Positions 25,806 to 35,056 of a stretch of 64,000 bases of DNA are shown here, in pieces. Under the pieces are notes generated by a model. That model saw only the letters and a program-made list of their open reading frames with translations. It did no database searches and was not told the origin of the DNA. The DNA is from Candidatus Saccharibacteria bacterium CG_4_10_14_0_2_um_filter_52_9 (lineage in GTDB: Bacteria; Actinomycetota; Acidimicrobiia; Acidimicrobiales; RAAP-2). Position 1 is the first letter of the stretch; each line of letters begins with the position of its first letter. A program made the translations under genes and the position numbers. The stretch covers positions 1 through 64,000 of the forward strand of contig CAJCJA010000002.1 of the NCBI GenBank assembly GCA_903970515.1, given 5' to 3'.

Positions 25806-27088
25806 GCGATACGAATCAAGCGTGGTTTGAGCGAGCCCTGGAGGTCATCGCCGGCGGCGTCGACTCGCCGGTGCGTTCGTTCCGATCAGTGGGTGGCACG
25901 CCCTACACCGTCAGGAGCGGGAAGGGCGCGTACGTCACCGACGTGGAAGGTACGTCCTACATCGACTACGTCCAGTCCTACGGCGCATCATTGCTGGGTC
26001 ACGCTCATCCCGACGTCGTGCACACGCTTCGAGGCGCGCTCGAGCTCGGCACGACCTTCGGCGCCCCGACGCCCGGTGAGGTGCTGCTGTGTGAGGCGAT
26101 GGTCGCTCGCGTCGCGGGACTCGAGCGGGTGCGGCTCGTCTCCTCGGGCACCGAAGCGGTGATGAGCGCCGTGCGTCTCGCGCGTGGTTACACGAAGCGC
26201 GACAAGATCGTGAAGTTTGATGGTTGCTATCACGGACACTCTGACGCCCTCCTCGTCGCGGGGGGCAGCGGCGTCGCTCAACTTGGACTTCCCGGTTCGG
26301 CGGGCGTGACCGCGGGCGCCGTCCTCGACACGATCGTCGCGCCCTATAACGAGGTGCCCTCCTTGGACGACACGGTCGCGGCGGTCCTCGTCGAGCCGGT
26401 CGCCGCGAACATGAACTTGGTCGCGCCACTCGAGGGGTATCTCGCGGCGCTTCGCGCCGAGTGCGACCGCGTCGGTGCGCTACTCATCTTCGACGAAGTG
26501 ATCACGGGTTTTCGCTTGGCGACCGGTGGGGCCGAGGAGTACTACGCGGTGACGCCCGACCTGTGGTGTTTTGGCAAGGTCATCGGCGGGGGACTACCGG
26601 TCGGCGCGTTCGGAGGTTCGAAGAAGATCCTGTCCTCGCTCGCCCCCGAGGGTCCCGTCTATCAAGCGGGCACCTTGTCGGGCAACCCGCTCGCGACCGC
26701 GGCGGGACTGTGCGTGCTCGAACTCGTGCGTCCTCGCGACCTCGACAGCCTGTCGGCGAGCGTCGCATCCTTCGCGGGTCAACTACGCGACGCGATTTGC
26801 TCGAGTGGATTGTTCGCACTGACGCCGTGTGTCGGCCCGCTCATGGGCCTCTACCTTGCGCGCGAGGAGTGCAGTGTGCCGCGTAATTTCGAAGAGGCGA
26901 AGGTGCTGTGCGAGAACGGGTTGTACCGAACGTTTTTTCACTCGATGTTAGAGCGAGGCGTCGCGCTCGCGCCGGGGGCCTATGAGATTGTCTTCACGTC
27001 ACTCGCCCACAGCGAGGACGACCTCGCGACGACGGTCGCGTGCGCGCTCGAGTCGGCCTCGTTCGCACTGGAGGCGGCGTCGCGATGA
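25802..27088 (+). CDS. hemL: Glutamate-1-semialdehyde 2,1-aminomutase
   Basis: 428 residues of the PLP class III aminotransferase family, converting glutamate-1-semialdehyde to 5-aminolevulinate. It has the N-terminal GGVDSPVRSFRSVGG, SSGTEAVMSAVRLARG (phosphate cup), LLIFDEVITGFR (Asp) and CFGKVIGGGLPVGAFGG with the PLP-binding Lys. The likely start is the TTG overlapping the hemB stop. The downstream membrane-protein gene overlaps its stop by ATGA. Confidence 0.94.
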   Translation: MSDTNQAWFERALEVIAGGVDSPVRSFRSVGGTPYTVRSGKGAYVTDVEGTSYIDYVQSYGASLLGHAHPDVVHTLRGALELGTTFGAPTPGEVLLCEAMVARVAGLERVRLVSSGTEAVMSAVRLARGYTKRDKIVKFDGCYHGHSDALLVAGGSGVAQLGLPGSAGVTAGAVLDTIVAPYNEVPSLDDTVAAVLVEPVAANMNLVAPLEGYLAALRAECDRVGALLIFDEVITGFRLATGGAEEYYAVTPDLWCFGKVIGGGLPVGAFGGSKKILSSLAPEGPVYQAGTLSGNPLATAAGLCVLELVRPRDLDSLSASVASFAGQLRDAICSSGLFALTPCVGPLMGLYLAREECSVPRNFEEAKVLCENGLYRTFFHSMLERGVALAPGAYEIVFTSLAHSEDDLATTVACALESASFALEAASR

Positions 27089-28191
27089 CGGCGAATCTTC
27101 GAAGCGAGGGCTGGAGCGTGCGACCAAGTTTCGTGCCTCATGGCGCCACGTCACCAGTGACGCTGCTCGCCGATGACGCGGGGCTCACGCAACTCGTGGG
27201 CGACCCACCCGTCGCCTGGCAGACGCCGTGGACGGAGTTCTCCGGCCTCCAACTCGTGCGTTTTTCACGGTGCCTCGCGTTGTTCGCCGTCGTCGACGGC
27301 ATTCGCTACTGCTGGCGCACGTCGAACACCGCCGACGAGAGCGCGCTCGGTGCGTTCGTCGTGGCGCACGGAGGCCTGGTCGTTCGTCGCAAGAAGCGCG
27401 CGCTCGTGTTCGTCGTCGTCGGCATCGTCGTGCTCGCGTCACTCGCCGGAGGGATCGCTGCGTCGCTCTCGGGTGGGTCCTCGACGAACGAAGAGATCGC
27501 TCAGCTGCGCGCGGTGAATCTCACGCTGAGGGACCTTCCGAGCGCGTGGTACGCGACGAGTAAGAACAGCACGATTCTGAGCTACCTCTTCGGTACGCCC
27601 GGCAAGGTGGTCGCGCCGACGACCGCGCCGACGACGCCCGTGAAGAAGGATTCGGCGTTCGCCGAGATCTCCGCCTTGTTCCAGCACTGTCTCGGGGTCC
27701 CCGCGAACAAGGACCGCATGTTCGGCGCCGCCGGACAGCAACCCTTGGATCAAATCTCCTCGAGCGTCTTTGGCACCACGGGCGCGGGGGCACTTGAGGT
27801 GGCGTCACTCAGTCAGTACTACGCCTCGACGACCATGGTGCAAAAGGACACCGCCGAGATGCGTGACGAGAACTTCGGCGCGTGCTTCGCCCAATCCGAA
27901 GGCGGACTCGTGCGCTACGTCGACGGCACGACGGTCGCGAGGACGCCTGCAGGAACGAACTTCCAACCCGTCACCTTCGTCAAGGGATTCTCGCGCGGTG
28001 GCGTCGTGAAGTTGACGTTGCCCGACGTGTCGGGTCCCGTCTACCTGGTGATGGTGCAATTGACGCTCGGACACTACGAGACGACGCTGGGTGCGTTGGT
28101 CACCGCGTGGCCGGCGGAGAAGTCCTTCGTCGAGAACCTCGCGAACGCCTTGCTGTCGCGGATGTCCTCCACGACGTCCACCGCCGCGTAG
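27085..28191 (+). CDS. Hypothetical single-pass membrane protein coupled to hemL
   Basis: 368 residues, family not recognised. An N-terminal cytoplasmic part of about 100 residues (LVGDPPVAWQTPWTEFSGL, then ALFAVVDGIRYCW) precedes a basic RRKKR and one membrane helix (about 107-127). An extracytoplasmic domain of about 240 residues follows. It has a Thr/Pro-rich linker (APTTAPTTPVKK) and two Cys (QHCLGVPAN, GACFAQSEGG) that could form a disulfide. The start overlaps the hemL stop (ATGA), so it is translated with the heme operon. Roles in heme transfer or sensing are conceivable, but nothing in the sequence shows them. Confidence 0.75.
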   Translation: MTANLRSEGWSVRPSFVPHGATSPVTLLADDAGLTQLVGDPPVAWQTPWTEFSGLQLVRFSRCLALFAVVDGIRYCWRTSNTADESALGAFVVAHGGLVVRRKKRALVFVVVGIVVLASLAGGIAASLSGGSSTNEEIAQLRAVNLTLRDLPSAWYATSKNSTILSYLFGTPGKVVAPTTAPTTPVKKDSAFAEISALFQHCLGVPANKDRMFGAAGQQPLDQISSSVFGTTGAGALEVASLSQYYASTTMVQKDTAEMRDENFGACFAQSEGGLVRYVDGTTVARTPAGTNFQPVTFVKGFSRGGVVKLTLPDVSGPVYLVMVQLTLGHYETTLGALVTAWPAEKSFVENLANALLSRMSSTTSTAA

Positions 28192-28213
28192 TGCGCGTCG
28201 ATTTCGAGACGCC

Positions 28214-29551
28214 TCAGGCGCCCGACGCTTCGTTGCCCAACAAGAGGTCGAAGGCACGCTCGGGCACTGCGTGCGCCAGTCGCAGCAGCGCCCGGTACCC
28301 AACCTCTGCCGGTCCACCGTGGTCGTTGCTCATCAGGTTCGCCATGATCGCGAGCAGTTGTTTCATGAGTGGTTCGATGCGTAGTCCCGCGCCCACGCAC
28401 ACCGACAAGATGCGCGGCTCCGAAATCAGGCGTACGAACGCGCGCGCGACCTTGTAGTAGTCACCGTAGGCGTCGTCGAGCAGTTCGTCGTAGCGCGCGA
28501 GCAGCGACGAGTCGCCCGCGAGCAAGGCTTCGCCGATCACGCTCGCGGCGAGACGTCCGGTTTCGTACCCGTAGGCGATGCCTTCGCCGTTGAAGGGATT
28601 GACCGCGCCGGCGGCGTCACCGATCGTGAGGGTGTTCGCTCCCACGTGCGGGCCCAGGGCGAGGCCCATGGGGAGACGTCCACCCGTCGCCGGTCCACAG
28701 CACGTCTCGTCATTGAGCCCCCACGCGTCGCCGACCTGGGCGACGAAGTACTCCTGGAGCTTGGTGGTGTTGACGCCCTTCCACGCGCCACCCGTCGAGA
28801 GCAGTCCCACGCCGACGTTGACCCGTCCGTCGCCGAGGGGGAAGATCCACCCGTAACCGGGCACGACCTTTCCTTCGGGGTCTCGGATGTCGAGGTGCGA
28901 GTCGATCCATGGTTCGCAGTGGCGATCACTCGTGTAGTAGCCGCGAAGCGCCATGCCCATGGGCCAGGACTTGTTACGCGCGACGCCGAGTTCGCGCCCG
29001 ACGCGCGAGTTCTGTCCGTCGGCGACGACAACGTAGGACGCACGAAGCTCGCCCACACGACCCGAGTCCTTCTCCTTGACGAGCACGCCTTTCGCACCAC
29101 GGAGTCCTTCGCCGAGTGGTTCACTGGGTTCGAGCAGGGCAGTCACCTCGACGCCATTGAGCAAAGTTGCGCCGAACTCTTCGGCGCGCTCGGCGACCAT
29201 GCCGTCGAGGTTGAAGCGGGTGATCGTGTAGCCGTAGTTGGGAAACGTCGGATGATCGGGCCAGTTCATCTCGAGCGAGGCACCGAAGCCGAACGCACGA
29301 AGTCCGTTGTAGCGATGCCCGTGCGCGGCGACGTCGCGCTCGAGTCCCATCTCTTGGATCTGAAACACCGAGCGCGGGGTCAGTCCGTCGCCGCAGGTCT
29401 TTTCGCGCGGGAACGTCTTTTTCTCGATGAGGCAGACGGACCAGCCCGCCTTCGCGAGCCAGTATGCGCACGCCGAACCGCTCGGCCCCGCGCCGACGAT
29501 GACGACGTCGAAGTGGCGGGGGGTGTCGAGCGCGTCGCTGAGTGATGTCAC
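28214..29551 (-). CDS. Geranylgeranyl-reductase-family FAD oxidoreductase (possible menaquinone reductase)
   Basis: 445 residues. The FAD-binding VVIVGAGPSGSACAYWLAKAG comes first, then EKKTFPREKTCGDGLTPRSV (the family signature with Cys), FNLDGMVAERAEEFG, VVADGQNSRVGRELG and TIGDAAGAVNPFNGEGI for the second FAD contact. These enzymes saturate isoprenoid chains. In mycobacteria MenJ, a member, reduces a menaquinone isoprene unit. A place next to nuo would fit that, but archaeal-lipid-like or carotenoid substrates cannot be excluded by sequence. It is convergent with the hemL-linked membrane protein. Confidence 0.88.
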   Translation of the reverse strand: MTSLSDALDTPRHFDVVIVGAGPSGSACAYWLAKAGWSVCLIEKKTFPREKTCGDGLTPRSVFQIQEMGLERDVAAHGHRYNGLRAFGFGASLEMNWPDHPTFPNYGYTITRFNLDGMVAERAEEFGATLLNGVEVTALLEPSEPLGEGLRGAKGVLVKEKDSGRVGELRASYVVVADGQNSRVGRELGVARNKSWPMGMALRGYYTSDRHCEPWIDSHLDIRDPEGKVVPGYGWIFPLGDGRVNVGVGLLSTGGAWKGVNTTKLQEYFVAQVGDAWGLNDETCCGPATGGRLPMGLALGPHVGANTLTIGDAAGAVNPFNGEGIAYGYETGRLAASVIGEALLAGDSSLLARYDELLDDAYGDYYKVARAFVRLISEPRILSVCVGAGLRIEPLMKQLLAIMANLMSNDHGGPAEVGYRALLRLAHAVPERAFDLLLGNEASGA

Positions 29552-29650
29552 GCGACGAGCCTAACGGGGGTCGATAGCTTTACCTGAAAGCGTGATTCTG
29601 TCTCCAATGTTTGCAATGTGCCCACACTTTGAAATACCTACGATGGACTC

Positions 29651-30181
29651 GTGGCGAAGGAACTCAGCGCCGAATCGATTGCGGCGGCAACGGGGCGAAC
29701 GTGGGACGAATGGGTCGCATACTTCGACTCGCAGGGAGCTGAATCGATGAGTCACCAAGAACTCGTGTCGCTGTCGTCCGGGGCGGGAGTACCGCCCTGG
29801 TGGCGCCAAATGATTGCGGTGAAGTACGAGCAACACATTGGCCGTCGGGTTCCCGGACAGGGCAACGGCGGCACGTTCAACGTGTCGGCGAGTAAAACCT
29901 GGTCTGGATCGCTCGATGACGCCCTCGCTCGCTGGACCAAGGTGATGGACCCACGCACCGAAGTGTCGGGGGTCGAGATCGCGCGAGGACCCGACGTGTC
30001 CGCGACGGAGAAATGGCGTTACTGGCGTGCGGGACTTGCTGACGGCACCCGCGTCGTTGTCAACATTTCCGCGAAGTCGCCGGACAAGTCGGTGATCAGC
30101 GTCCAACACGAGAATCTCGAGTCCGAGGATGCCGCGCAACATTGGCGAGGCTTTTGGAAGTCGGTCCTCAGCGACATCTGA
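29651..30181 (+). CDS. Conserved hypothetical, DUF4287-like plus SRPBCC-like
   Basis: 176 residues. The first third (TGRTWDEWVAYFDSQGAESM, then SHQELVSL and WWRQMIAVKYEQHIGRR) resembles the DUF4287 helical domain. The rest (TFNVSASKTWSGSLDDALARW, ATEKWRYWRAGLADGTRVVV, then a closing W-rich helix) resembles an SRPBCC/AHSA1 ligand-binding fold. Function unknown. GTG 29651 is the likely start. It stands about 100 bases upstream of nuoA but is separated from it by a hairpin. Confidence 0.7.
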   Translation: MAKELSAESIAAATGRTWDEWVAYFDSQGAESMSHQELVSLSSGAGVPPWWRQMIAVKYEQHIGRRVPGQGNGGTFNVSASKTWSGSLDDALARWTKVMDPRTEVSGVEIARGPDVSATEKWRYWRAGLADGTRVVVNISAKSPDKSVISVQHENLESEDAAQHWRGFWKSVLSDI

Positions 30182-30226
30182 GATCGGGGCGTCTGGTACG
30201 CCGTCGCGACGTGCCACGTGACGAGT

Positions 30227-30244
30227 CCGGGTCCCGAGACCCGG
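30227..30244. terminator. Hairpin ahead of the nuo operon
   Basis: CCGGGTC-CCGA-GACCCGG, a perfect 7-base-pair GC-rich stem with a 4-base loop, between the DUF4287-like gene and nuoA (GTG 30289). No T-run follows. It may end the upstream transcript or sit in the nuo leader. Confidence 0.45.
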
Positions 30245-30288
30245 GTTGCAACAACAGTGACCGTGTTCAAGTCTGATAAAAAGGTCAC

Positions 30289-30735
30289 GTGGACCAGTAC
30301 TTACCAATACTGGGACTCCTGCTTCTGGGGGTGTTGTTCGCCTCGGGATCACTTGTAGCGTCCGCTTGGTTGGCGCCGCACAAGCGACCGACCGACGCGA
30401 AACTGGCACCCTACGAATGTGGGATCGTCCCCGAAAGTGAACCTCCACAGCGCTTCCCGGTTCGTTTCTACCTCGTCGCGATGATCTTCGTGATCTTTGA
30501 CATCGAGGTCGTGTTCATGTATCCCTTCGCCGTCGTGTTTCGTCAACTTCACGTCTTTGGACTCATCGAGATCCTCACGTTTTCGCTGACGGTCTTCGCC
30601 GCGCTCGTCTTTCTCGTGAGTGAGGGCGCCCTGCAGTGGGGGCCCGTCAAGTACCTCACGCCGGGTATGCCCGAGCGCACGAGCTCGTCAACCATCGTGC
30701 GCATTGGTCGCGACGACCCCGAACAGGCGGCGTAG
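30289..30735 (+). CDS. nuoA: NADH-quinone oxidoreductase subunit A
   Basis: 148 residues with three membrane helices. The conserved loop [20 protein letters not shown], with its Cys and Glu, lies between helices one and two, and [16 protein letters not shown]-type sequence (here [20 protein letters not shown]) follows. It is part of the membrane arm near the quinone site. It is the first gene of a complete 14-gene complex I operon. The GTG start has AAAAAGG upstream. The stop TAG shares a base with the nuoB GTG. Confidence 0.95.
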   Translation: MDQYLPILGLLLLGVLFASGSLVASAWLAPHKRPTDAKLAPYECGIVPESEPPQRFPVRFYLVAMIFVIFDIEVVFMYPFAVVFRQLHVFGLIEILTFSLTVFAALVFLVSEGALQWGPVKYLTPGMPERTSSSTIVRIGRDDPEQAA

Positions 30736-31298
30736 TGGGCCTCGAAGACCTGCAGCATAACTTCCTCACCGGACGCTTGGAGGACCTCGTGCGTTGGGCG
30801 CGTCGCGCGAGCGTGTGGCCGGCGTCCTTCGGACTGGCGTGCTGCGCGATCGAGATGATGGCGGCGGGTGCCGCGGACTTCGACCTTGCGCGCTACGGCA
30901 TGGAGGTCTTTCGCAATTCGCCCCGACAAGCCGACCTCATGATTGTCGCGGGGCGCGTCTCACAAAAAATGGCGCCGGTATTGCGCCAGGTCTACGACCA
31001 GATGATGGAGCCCAAGTGGGTCATTTCGATGGGCGTGTGCGCGTCGACCGGTGGGCTCTTCAACAACTACGCCATTGTTCAAGGCGTCGACCAGATCGTG
31101 CCCGTCGACGTGTACGCACCGGGCTGTCCTCCGAGCCCCGAGACGCTCATGCACGCGATCCTCACCTTGCACGAGCAGATCCGCACCGGCGAGATCATGC
31201 AGCGTCGCAGCGAGGGCCGCCCGACGCACGTTGAAGACAGCCAGAACCTCTGGACTCCCGAGGTGCCCGTGTCGGTGAGGGTGGGCACGCCGAAGTGA
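30735..31298 (+). CDS. nuoB: NADH-quinone oxidoreductase subunit B
   Basis: 187 residues. It carries the terminal cluster N2 beside the quinone: the tandem Cys of [11 protein letters not shown], a Cys in [15 protein letters not shown] and a Cys in [11 protein letters not shown]. The start is GTG 30735, which overlaps the nuoA stop; longer frames upstream are not conserved. The C-terminal 30 residues are variable. Confidence 0.95.
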   Translation: MGLEDLQHNFLTGRLEDLVRWARRASVWPASFGLACCAIEMMAAGAADFDLARYGMEVFRNSPRQADLMIVAGRVSQKMAPVLRQVYDQMMEPKWVISMGVCASTGGLFNNYAIVQGVDQIVPVDVYAPGCPPSPETLMHAILTLHEQIRTGEIMQRRSEGRPTHVEDSQNLWTPEVPVSVRVGTPK

Positions 31299-31789
31299 TC
31301 TCCCTTTCTCCAATGGCCCCCCCAGGCGTCGTGACCGGTGACGGTCTCGCCGCGGATCTGTGTTGCTTTCCCACGCGCGAGCAATACTTCGCCCTCGTGC
31401 GATCCTTCAAGAACGATGCGTTCGAGATGTGCATCGACGTGTGTGGGGTCGACTACTTGTTGCACATGGATCGTCCCGTACCCGAGGGCATCGTGGCGAC
31501 GCGCTTCGAGGTCGTCACGAATCTTCTGAGCCTTTCGAAACGTCAGCGAGTACGGATCCGCGTGCAGGCGGGCAATGACGAACCCGAGGTCACGTCCCTC
31601 TTCGAGCTCTATCCGGGAGTCGAAGCAATGGAGCGCGAAGTCTTTGACCTCATGGGAATCCTCTTCAGTGGTCATCCCGACTTGACGCGCATCTTGATGC
31701 CCGAAGATTGGGAAGGACACCCGCTACGCAAGGACTACGGCGCGGGCAACGTACCCGTCCAGTTCAAGGAAGCGCCGGGTCCGCGATGA
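31295..31789 (+). CDS. nuoC: NADH-quinone oxidoreductase subunit C
   Basis: 164 residues, the 30 kDa peripheral subunit. [43 protein letters not shown] and the signature [18 protein letters not shown] are present. It is separate from nuoD, unlike the fused enterobacterial form. GTG 31295 overlaps the nuoB stop (GTGA). Confidence 0.94.
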   Translation: MISLSPMAPPGVVTGDGLAADLCCFPTREQYFALVRSFKNDAFEMCIDVCGVDYLLHMDRPVPEGIVATRFEVVTNLLSLSKRQRVRIRVQAGNDEPEVTSLFELYPGVEAMEREVFDLMGILFSGHPDLTRILMPEDWEGHPLRKDYGAGNVPVQFKEAPGPR

Positions 31790-33138
31790 GTGAACCAACG
31801 GTGCGCGCGATCGAGCGACTCGACCTGTTGACGGCCGAGACCTCCGAGGGCGCCCAAGAACTGCAGCGTCGCGAATTCACCAAGCCCAGCGAACTGGGCC
31901 GCGAAATCGGCGCGGTGCTCTTGGCGAACGATCTACACATCGATCCCACGCAAGTCGACCTCGAACGACGTGACGATGAGACGATGATCATCAACATGGG
32001 TCCGTCGCACCCCTCGACGCACGGGGTGCTGCGACTCATGCTCGAACTCGACGGCGAGTACGTACTTCGTTGCAAGCCCGTCATTGGCTATCTGCACACG
32101 GGCATGGAAAAGACCGGTGAGGAACTCAGCTACATCCAGGGCGCGACCAACGTCACGCGCATGGACTATCTCTCGCCGGTGATCAACGAACTCAACTACT
32201 CGCTCGCCGTCGAGAAATTACTCGGCATTGAGGTGCCCGAGCGTGCCGTGTGGATTCGCATGCTCATGAGCGAACTCAATCGAGTCTCGTCGCACCTGGT
32301 GTGGATGGCGACCAACGGTATGGACCTCGGTTCGACGTCGATGATGATCTATGGACTACGCGAGCGCGAATTAATCCTTGCCTTCTTCGAGAAGACGGCG
32401 GGACTGCGCATGAACCTCAACTTCGTGCGACCCGGTGGTGTGGCGGCCGACCTGCCCGACGGTTGGCAGGACGACGTGCAAGTGATCTGCGACACGATTC
32501 TGGAGCGCACCTACGAGTACGACCAACTCCTCACTGGTCAGCCGATATTTCGCCAGCGCATGATCGGCGTCGCCCCGATCACCGCCGAAGAGGCACTGGC
32601 CTTGAGCGTCACCGGACCGGTGCTGCGCTCGACGGGTGTGCCGTGGGACCTTCGTCGCACCATGCCCTATCTCGCCTACGACAAAGTGGAGTTCGACGTC
32701 ATCGTCGGCACCTACGGGGACAACTTTGACCGTTACTCGATTCGTTTGAACGAGATTCGCGAGTCCATCCGCATCGTGCGCCAGTGCGTCGACATGATGC
32801 CGCGCGGTGATTATCGAAGCCAAGACCCCAAGGTCACCCCGCCTCCTCGTGCGCGCATTGGCGAATCGATGGAGGCGTTGATCCACCACTTCAAACTCTT
32901 CACCGAAGGTTTCCACGTGCCCGTGGGTGAGGTGTACTCGGCCGTCGAGTCCCCGCGCGGTGAGATTGGTTGCTATATCGTCTCTGACGGCGGGGCCAAG
33001 CCCTATCGCTTGCACGTGCGCGGTCCGAGCTTCGTGAACCTCCAGGCGATCGCGCTCTTGATGCGCGGAGGGTCGGTCTCGGACGCGATTACCACGATCT
33101 CGACGATTGACCCCGTATTGGGCGAGGTGGACCGGTGA
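31786..33138 (+). CDS. nuoD: NADH-quinone oxidoreductase subunit D
   Basis: 450 residues, the 49 kDa subunit that forms the quinone pocket with NuoB. MGPSHPSTHGVLRLMLELDG holds the quinone-site His. It also has PVIGYLHTGMEKTGE, DYLSPVINELNYSLAVE and RGEIGCYIVSDGGAKPYRL. About 60 residues precede the conserved core, longer than usual. ATG 31786 overlaps the nuoC stop; an in-frame start at 31708 would lie well inside nuoC. Confidence 0.95.
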   Translation: MSEPTVRAIERLDLLTAETSEGAQELQRREFTKPSELGREIGAVLLANDLHIDPTQVDLERRDDETMIINMGPSHPSTHGVLRLMLELDGEYVLRCKPVIGYLHTGMEKTGEELSYIQGATNVTRMDYLSPVINELNYSLAVEKLLGIEVPERAVWIRMLMSELNRVSSHLVWMATNGMDLGSTSMMIYGLRERELILAFFEKTAGLRMNLNFVRPGGVAADLPDGWQDDVQVICDTILERTYEYDQLLTGQPIFRQRMIGVAPITAEEALALSVTGPVLRSTGVPWDLRRTMPYLAYDKVEFDVIVGTYGDNFDRYSIRLNEIRESIRIVRQCVDMMPRGDYRSQDPKVTPPPRARIGESMEALIHHFKLFTEGFHVPVGEVYSAVESPRGEIGCYIVSDGGAKPYRLHVRGPSFVNLQAIALLMRGGSVSDAITTISTIDPVLGEVDR

Positions 33139-33752
33139 GTCACTTCCAACCAGAGCTTCGCCAGCGCGCCGAAGAGTTGGTCGCGCTCTATCCGCGCTCG
33201 CGATCGGCGATGCTGCCGTTGTTGCATCTGGCCCAAGAACAAGACGGCTATCTCAGCGAGGCGGGCATCGAAGAGGTGGCGGGTCTCACCGGCACGACGA
33301 GCGCTGACGTGCGCGGGACCGCGTCGTTCTACGACATGTTCCACTTAGAACCGGTGGGGAAATACGTGGTCGGCGTGTGCACCAACATTGCGTGCCTGCT
33401 CGCGGGCGGCGAGGAGTTCCTCGAGCACGCATCACAAACCCTGGGCTGTGCCGTCGGCGCGACGTCCGAGGATGGACTGTTCACGTTGGAGGAGACCGAG
33501 TGTCTCGCCGACTGTGACAAGGCACCGTGCGTGCAGGTGAATCACCGTTACGTGCGCACGACGACGCCAGAGAGTTTCGACACGCTCGTCGGCGACTTGC
33601 GTAAGGGAGTGCACGACGCCGACATCCCCTCGCACGGCACGCTTATTCGCGTGAAGCGAAATGGGGGACTGCGCGCCTCGCACGACGAGATCAGAGAGCA
33701 GCGCGCCACGTCCAGTGCGGCGCGGGCCAAGCGTGCGGAAGGGAACTCGTGA
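33135..33752 (+). CDS. nuoE: NADH-quinone oxidoreductase subunit E
   Basis: 205 residues of thioredoxin-like fold with the 2Fe-2S cluster N1a. The cluster Cys lie in VCTNIACLLAGG (two) and ETECLADCDKAPCVQVN. The N-terminal helical part (LPLLHLAQEQDGYLSEAGIE) is typical. The C-terminal 45 residues are basic and Ala-rich, beyond the usual family end. GTG 33135 overlaps the nuoD stop. Confidence 0.94.
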   Translation: MSHFQPELRQRAEELVALYPRSRSAMLPLLHLAQEQDGYLSEAGIEEVAGLTGTTSADVRGTASFYDMFHLEPVGKYVVGVCTNIACLLAGGEEFLEHASQTLGCAVGATSEDGLFTLEETECLADCDKAPCVQVNHRYVRTTTPESFDTLVGDLRKGVHDADIPSHGTLIRVKRNGGLRASHDEIREQRATSSAARAKRAEGNS

Positions 33753-35056
33753 TGGCGACGCTCGACGCACCTCGCATCGTCTCGTCGCGCGCCGAGTTCG
33801 AAGACTCCTACACACTCGCGCGCTACCTCGAGACCGGTGGGTACGAGGGACTTCGCAAGACGCTTACCATGTTCCCCGAGGCGGTCGCCGCCGAAGTCGA
33901 CGCCGCGTCGTTGCTCGGACGAGGCGGTGCCGGATTTCCCGCGGGGCGCAAGTGGTCGATGCTACGTAAGTCGCCCGTGTCGTACCTCGTCGTCAACGGC
34001 GATGAATCCGAACCCGCGACGTTTAAGGACCACTTCCTCGTCGAGCGCGATCCGCACCAACTGGTCGAGGGCGTCATCATCGCCGCCTACGCGCTGCAGG
34101 TCGCCCAAGCCTTCATCTATATCCGCGGTGAGTTCGCCCTCGGGCTCGAACGCGTCCAACAAGCCGTCAACGATGCGTACGCGCACGGCGCGCTGGGATC
34201 GAAGATCTTCGACTCGGACTTCTCGCTCGACATCGTGGTGCATCCCGGCGCAGGCGCCTACATTTGCGGCGAAGAGACGGCGCTTATCGAGGGACTCGAG
34301 GGGAAGCGTGGATTCCCGCGCATCAAGCCACCGTTCTTTCCCGCGGTGACCGGGCTCTACGGTGAACCCACGGTCGTCAATAACGTCGAGACGATGTCCA
34401 ACCTGCCGTGGATCATCACCAACGGGGGCGCCGCCTTTGCCGCCTTAGGTGTGGGCAAGTCCACCGGCACGCGACTGTTCGCGCTGGCCGGTCGAGTGAA
34501 GAACCCCGGCGTCTATGAGGTCGAGATGGTGAAGAATACGTTTCGCGACATCATTTACGACCCTCGTCTCGGCGGCGGCATCACCGACGACCGGGCATTG
34601 AAGGCCTTCATCCCTGGAGGGGTCTCTGCCCCGTGGTTCGGTCCCGACATGCTCGACCTCGCGCTCGGCCAGGACGAAGTCGGGGCGCAAGGCTCGATGC
34701 TCGGTTCGGGGTCAATTGTCGTCCTCGACGAAACCAGTTGTCCGGTGCGCGCGGCATGGCGCATCACCAAATTCTTCTCGCGCGAGTCGTGTGGTCAGTG
34801 CACGCCTTGTCGCGAAGGTTCGGGTTGGATCGAGCGGGCCATGTACCGACTCGAACACGGCGGTGGGCGCGAAGAGGACCTCGCCCTCGTGCTCGACCTG
34901 TGTGACAACATCGCGCCCGGACTCGGGTGGCCTCCTCAACAGACCACGATTTGCGTGCTCGGATCGTCCATACCGTCGTCGGTGCACTCGGCGATACAGA
35001 TGTTCCGCGACGACTTCATCGCCCACGTCGAACTCGGAAGATGCCCCCATGACTGA
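33752..35056 (+). CDS. nuoF: NADH-quinone oxidoreductase subunit F
   Basis: 434 residues, the NADH- and FMN-binding subunit. GRGGAGFPAGRKWSML and NGDESEPATFKD bind NADH/FMN. GAGAYICGEETALIEGLEG is the family signature, and SCGQCTPCREG with a later Cys binds the N3 4Fe-4S cluster. ATG 33752 (or GTG 33749) overlaps the nuoE stop. The last codons overlap nuoG by eight bases. Confidence 0.95.
   Translation: MATLDAPRIVSSRAEFEDSYTLARYLETGGYEGLRKTLTMFPEAVAAEVDAASLLGRGGAGFPAGRKWSMLRKSPVSYLVVNGDESEPATFKDHFLVERDPHQLVEGVIIAAYALQVAQAFIYIRGEFALGLERVQQAVNDAYAHGALGSKIFDSDFSLDIVVHPGAGAYICGEETALIEGLEGKRGFPRIKPPFFPAVTGLYGEPTVVNNVETMSNLPWIITNGGAAFAALGVGKSTGTRLFALAGRVKNPGVYEVEMVKNTFRDIIYDPRLGGGITDDRALKAFIPGGVSAPWFGPDMLDLALGQDEVGAQGSMLGSGSIVVLDETSCPVRAAWRITKFFSRESCGQCTPCREGSGWIERAMYRLEHGGGREEDLALVLDLCDNIAPGLGWPPQQTTICVLGSSIPSSVHSAIQMFRDDFIAHVELGRCPHD

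Noticed and set aside
21900-30300. Rex operator near hemA or nuoA
   Set aside because: No TTGTGA-N6-TCACAA-like site was seen.
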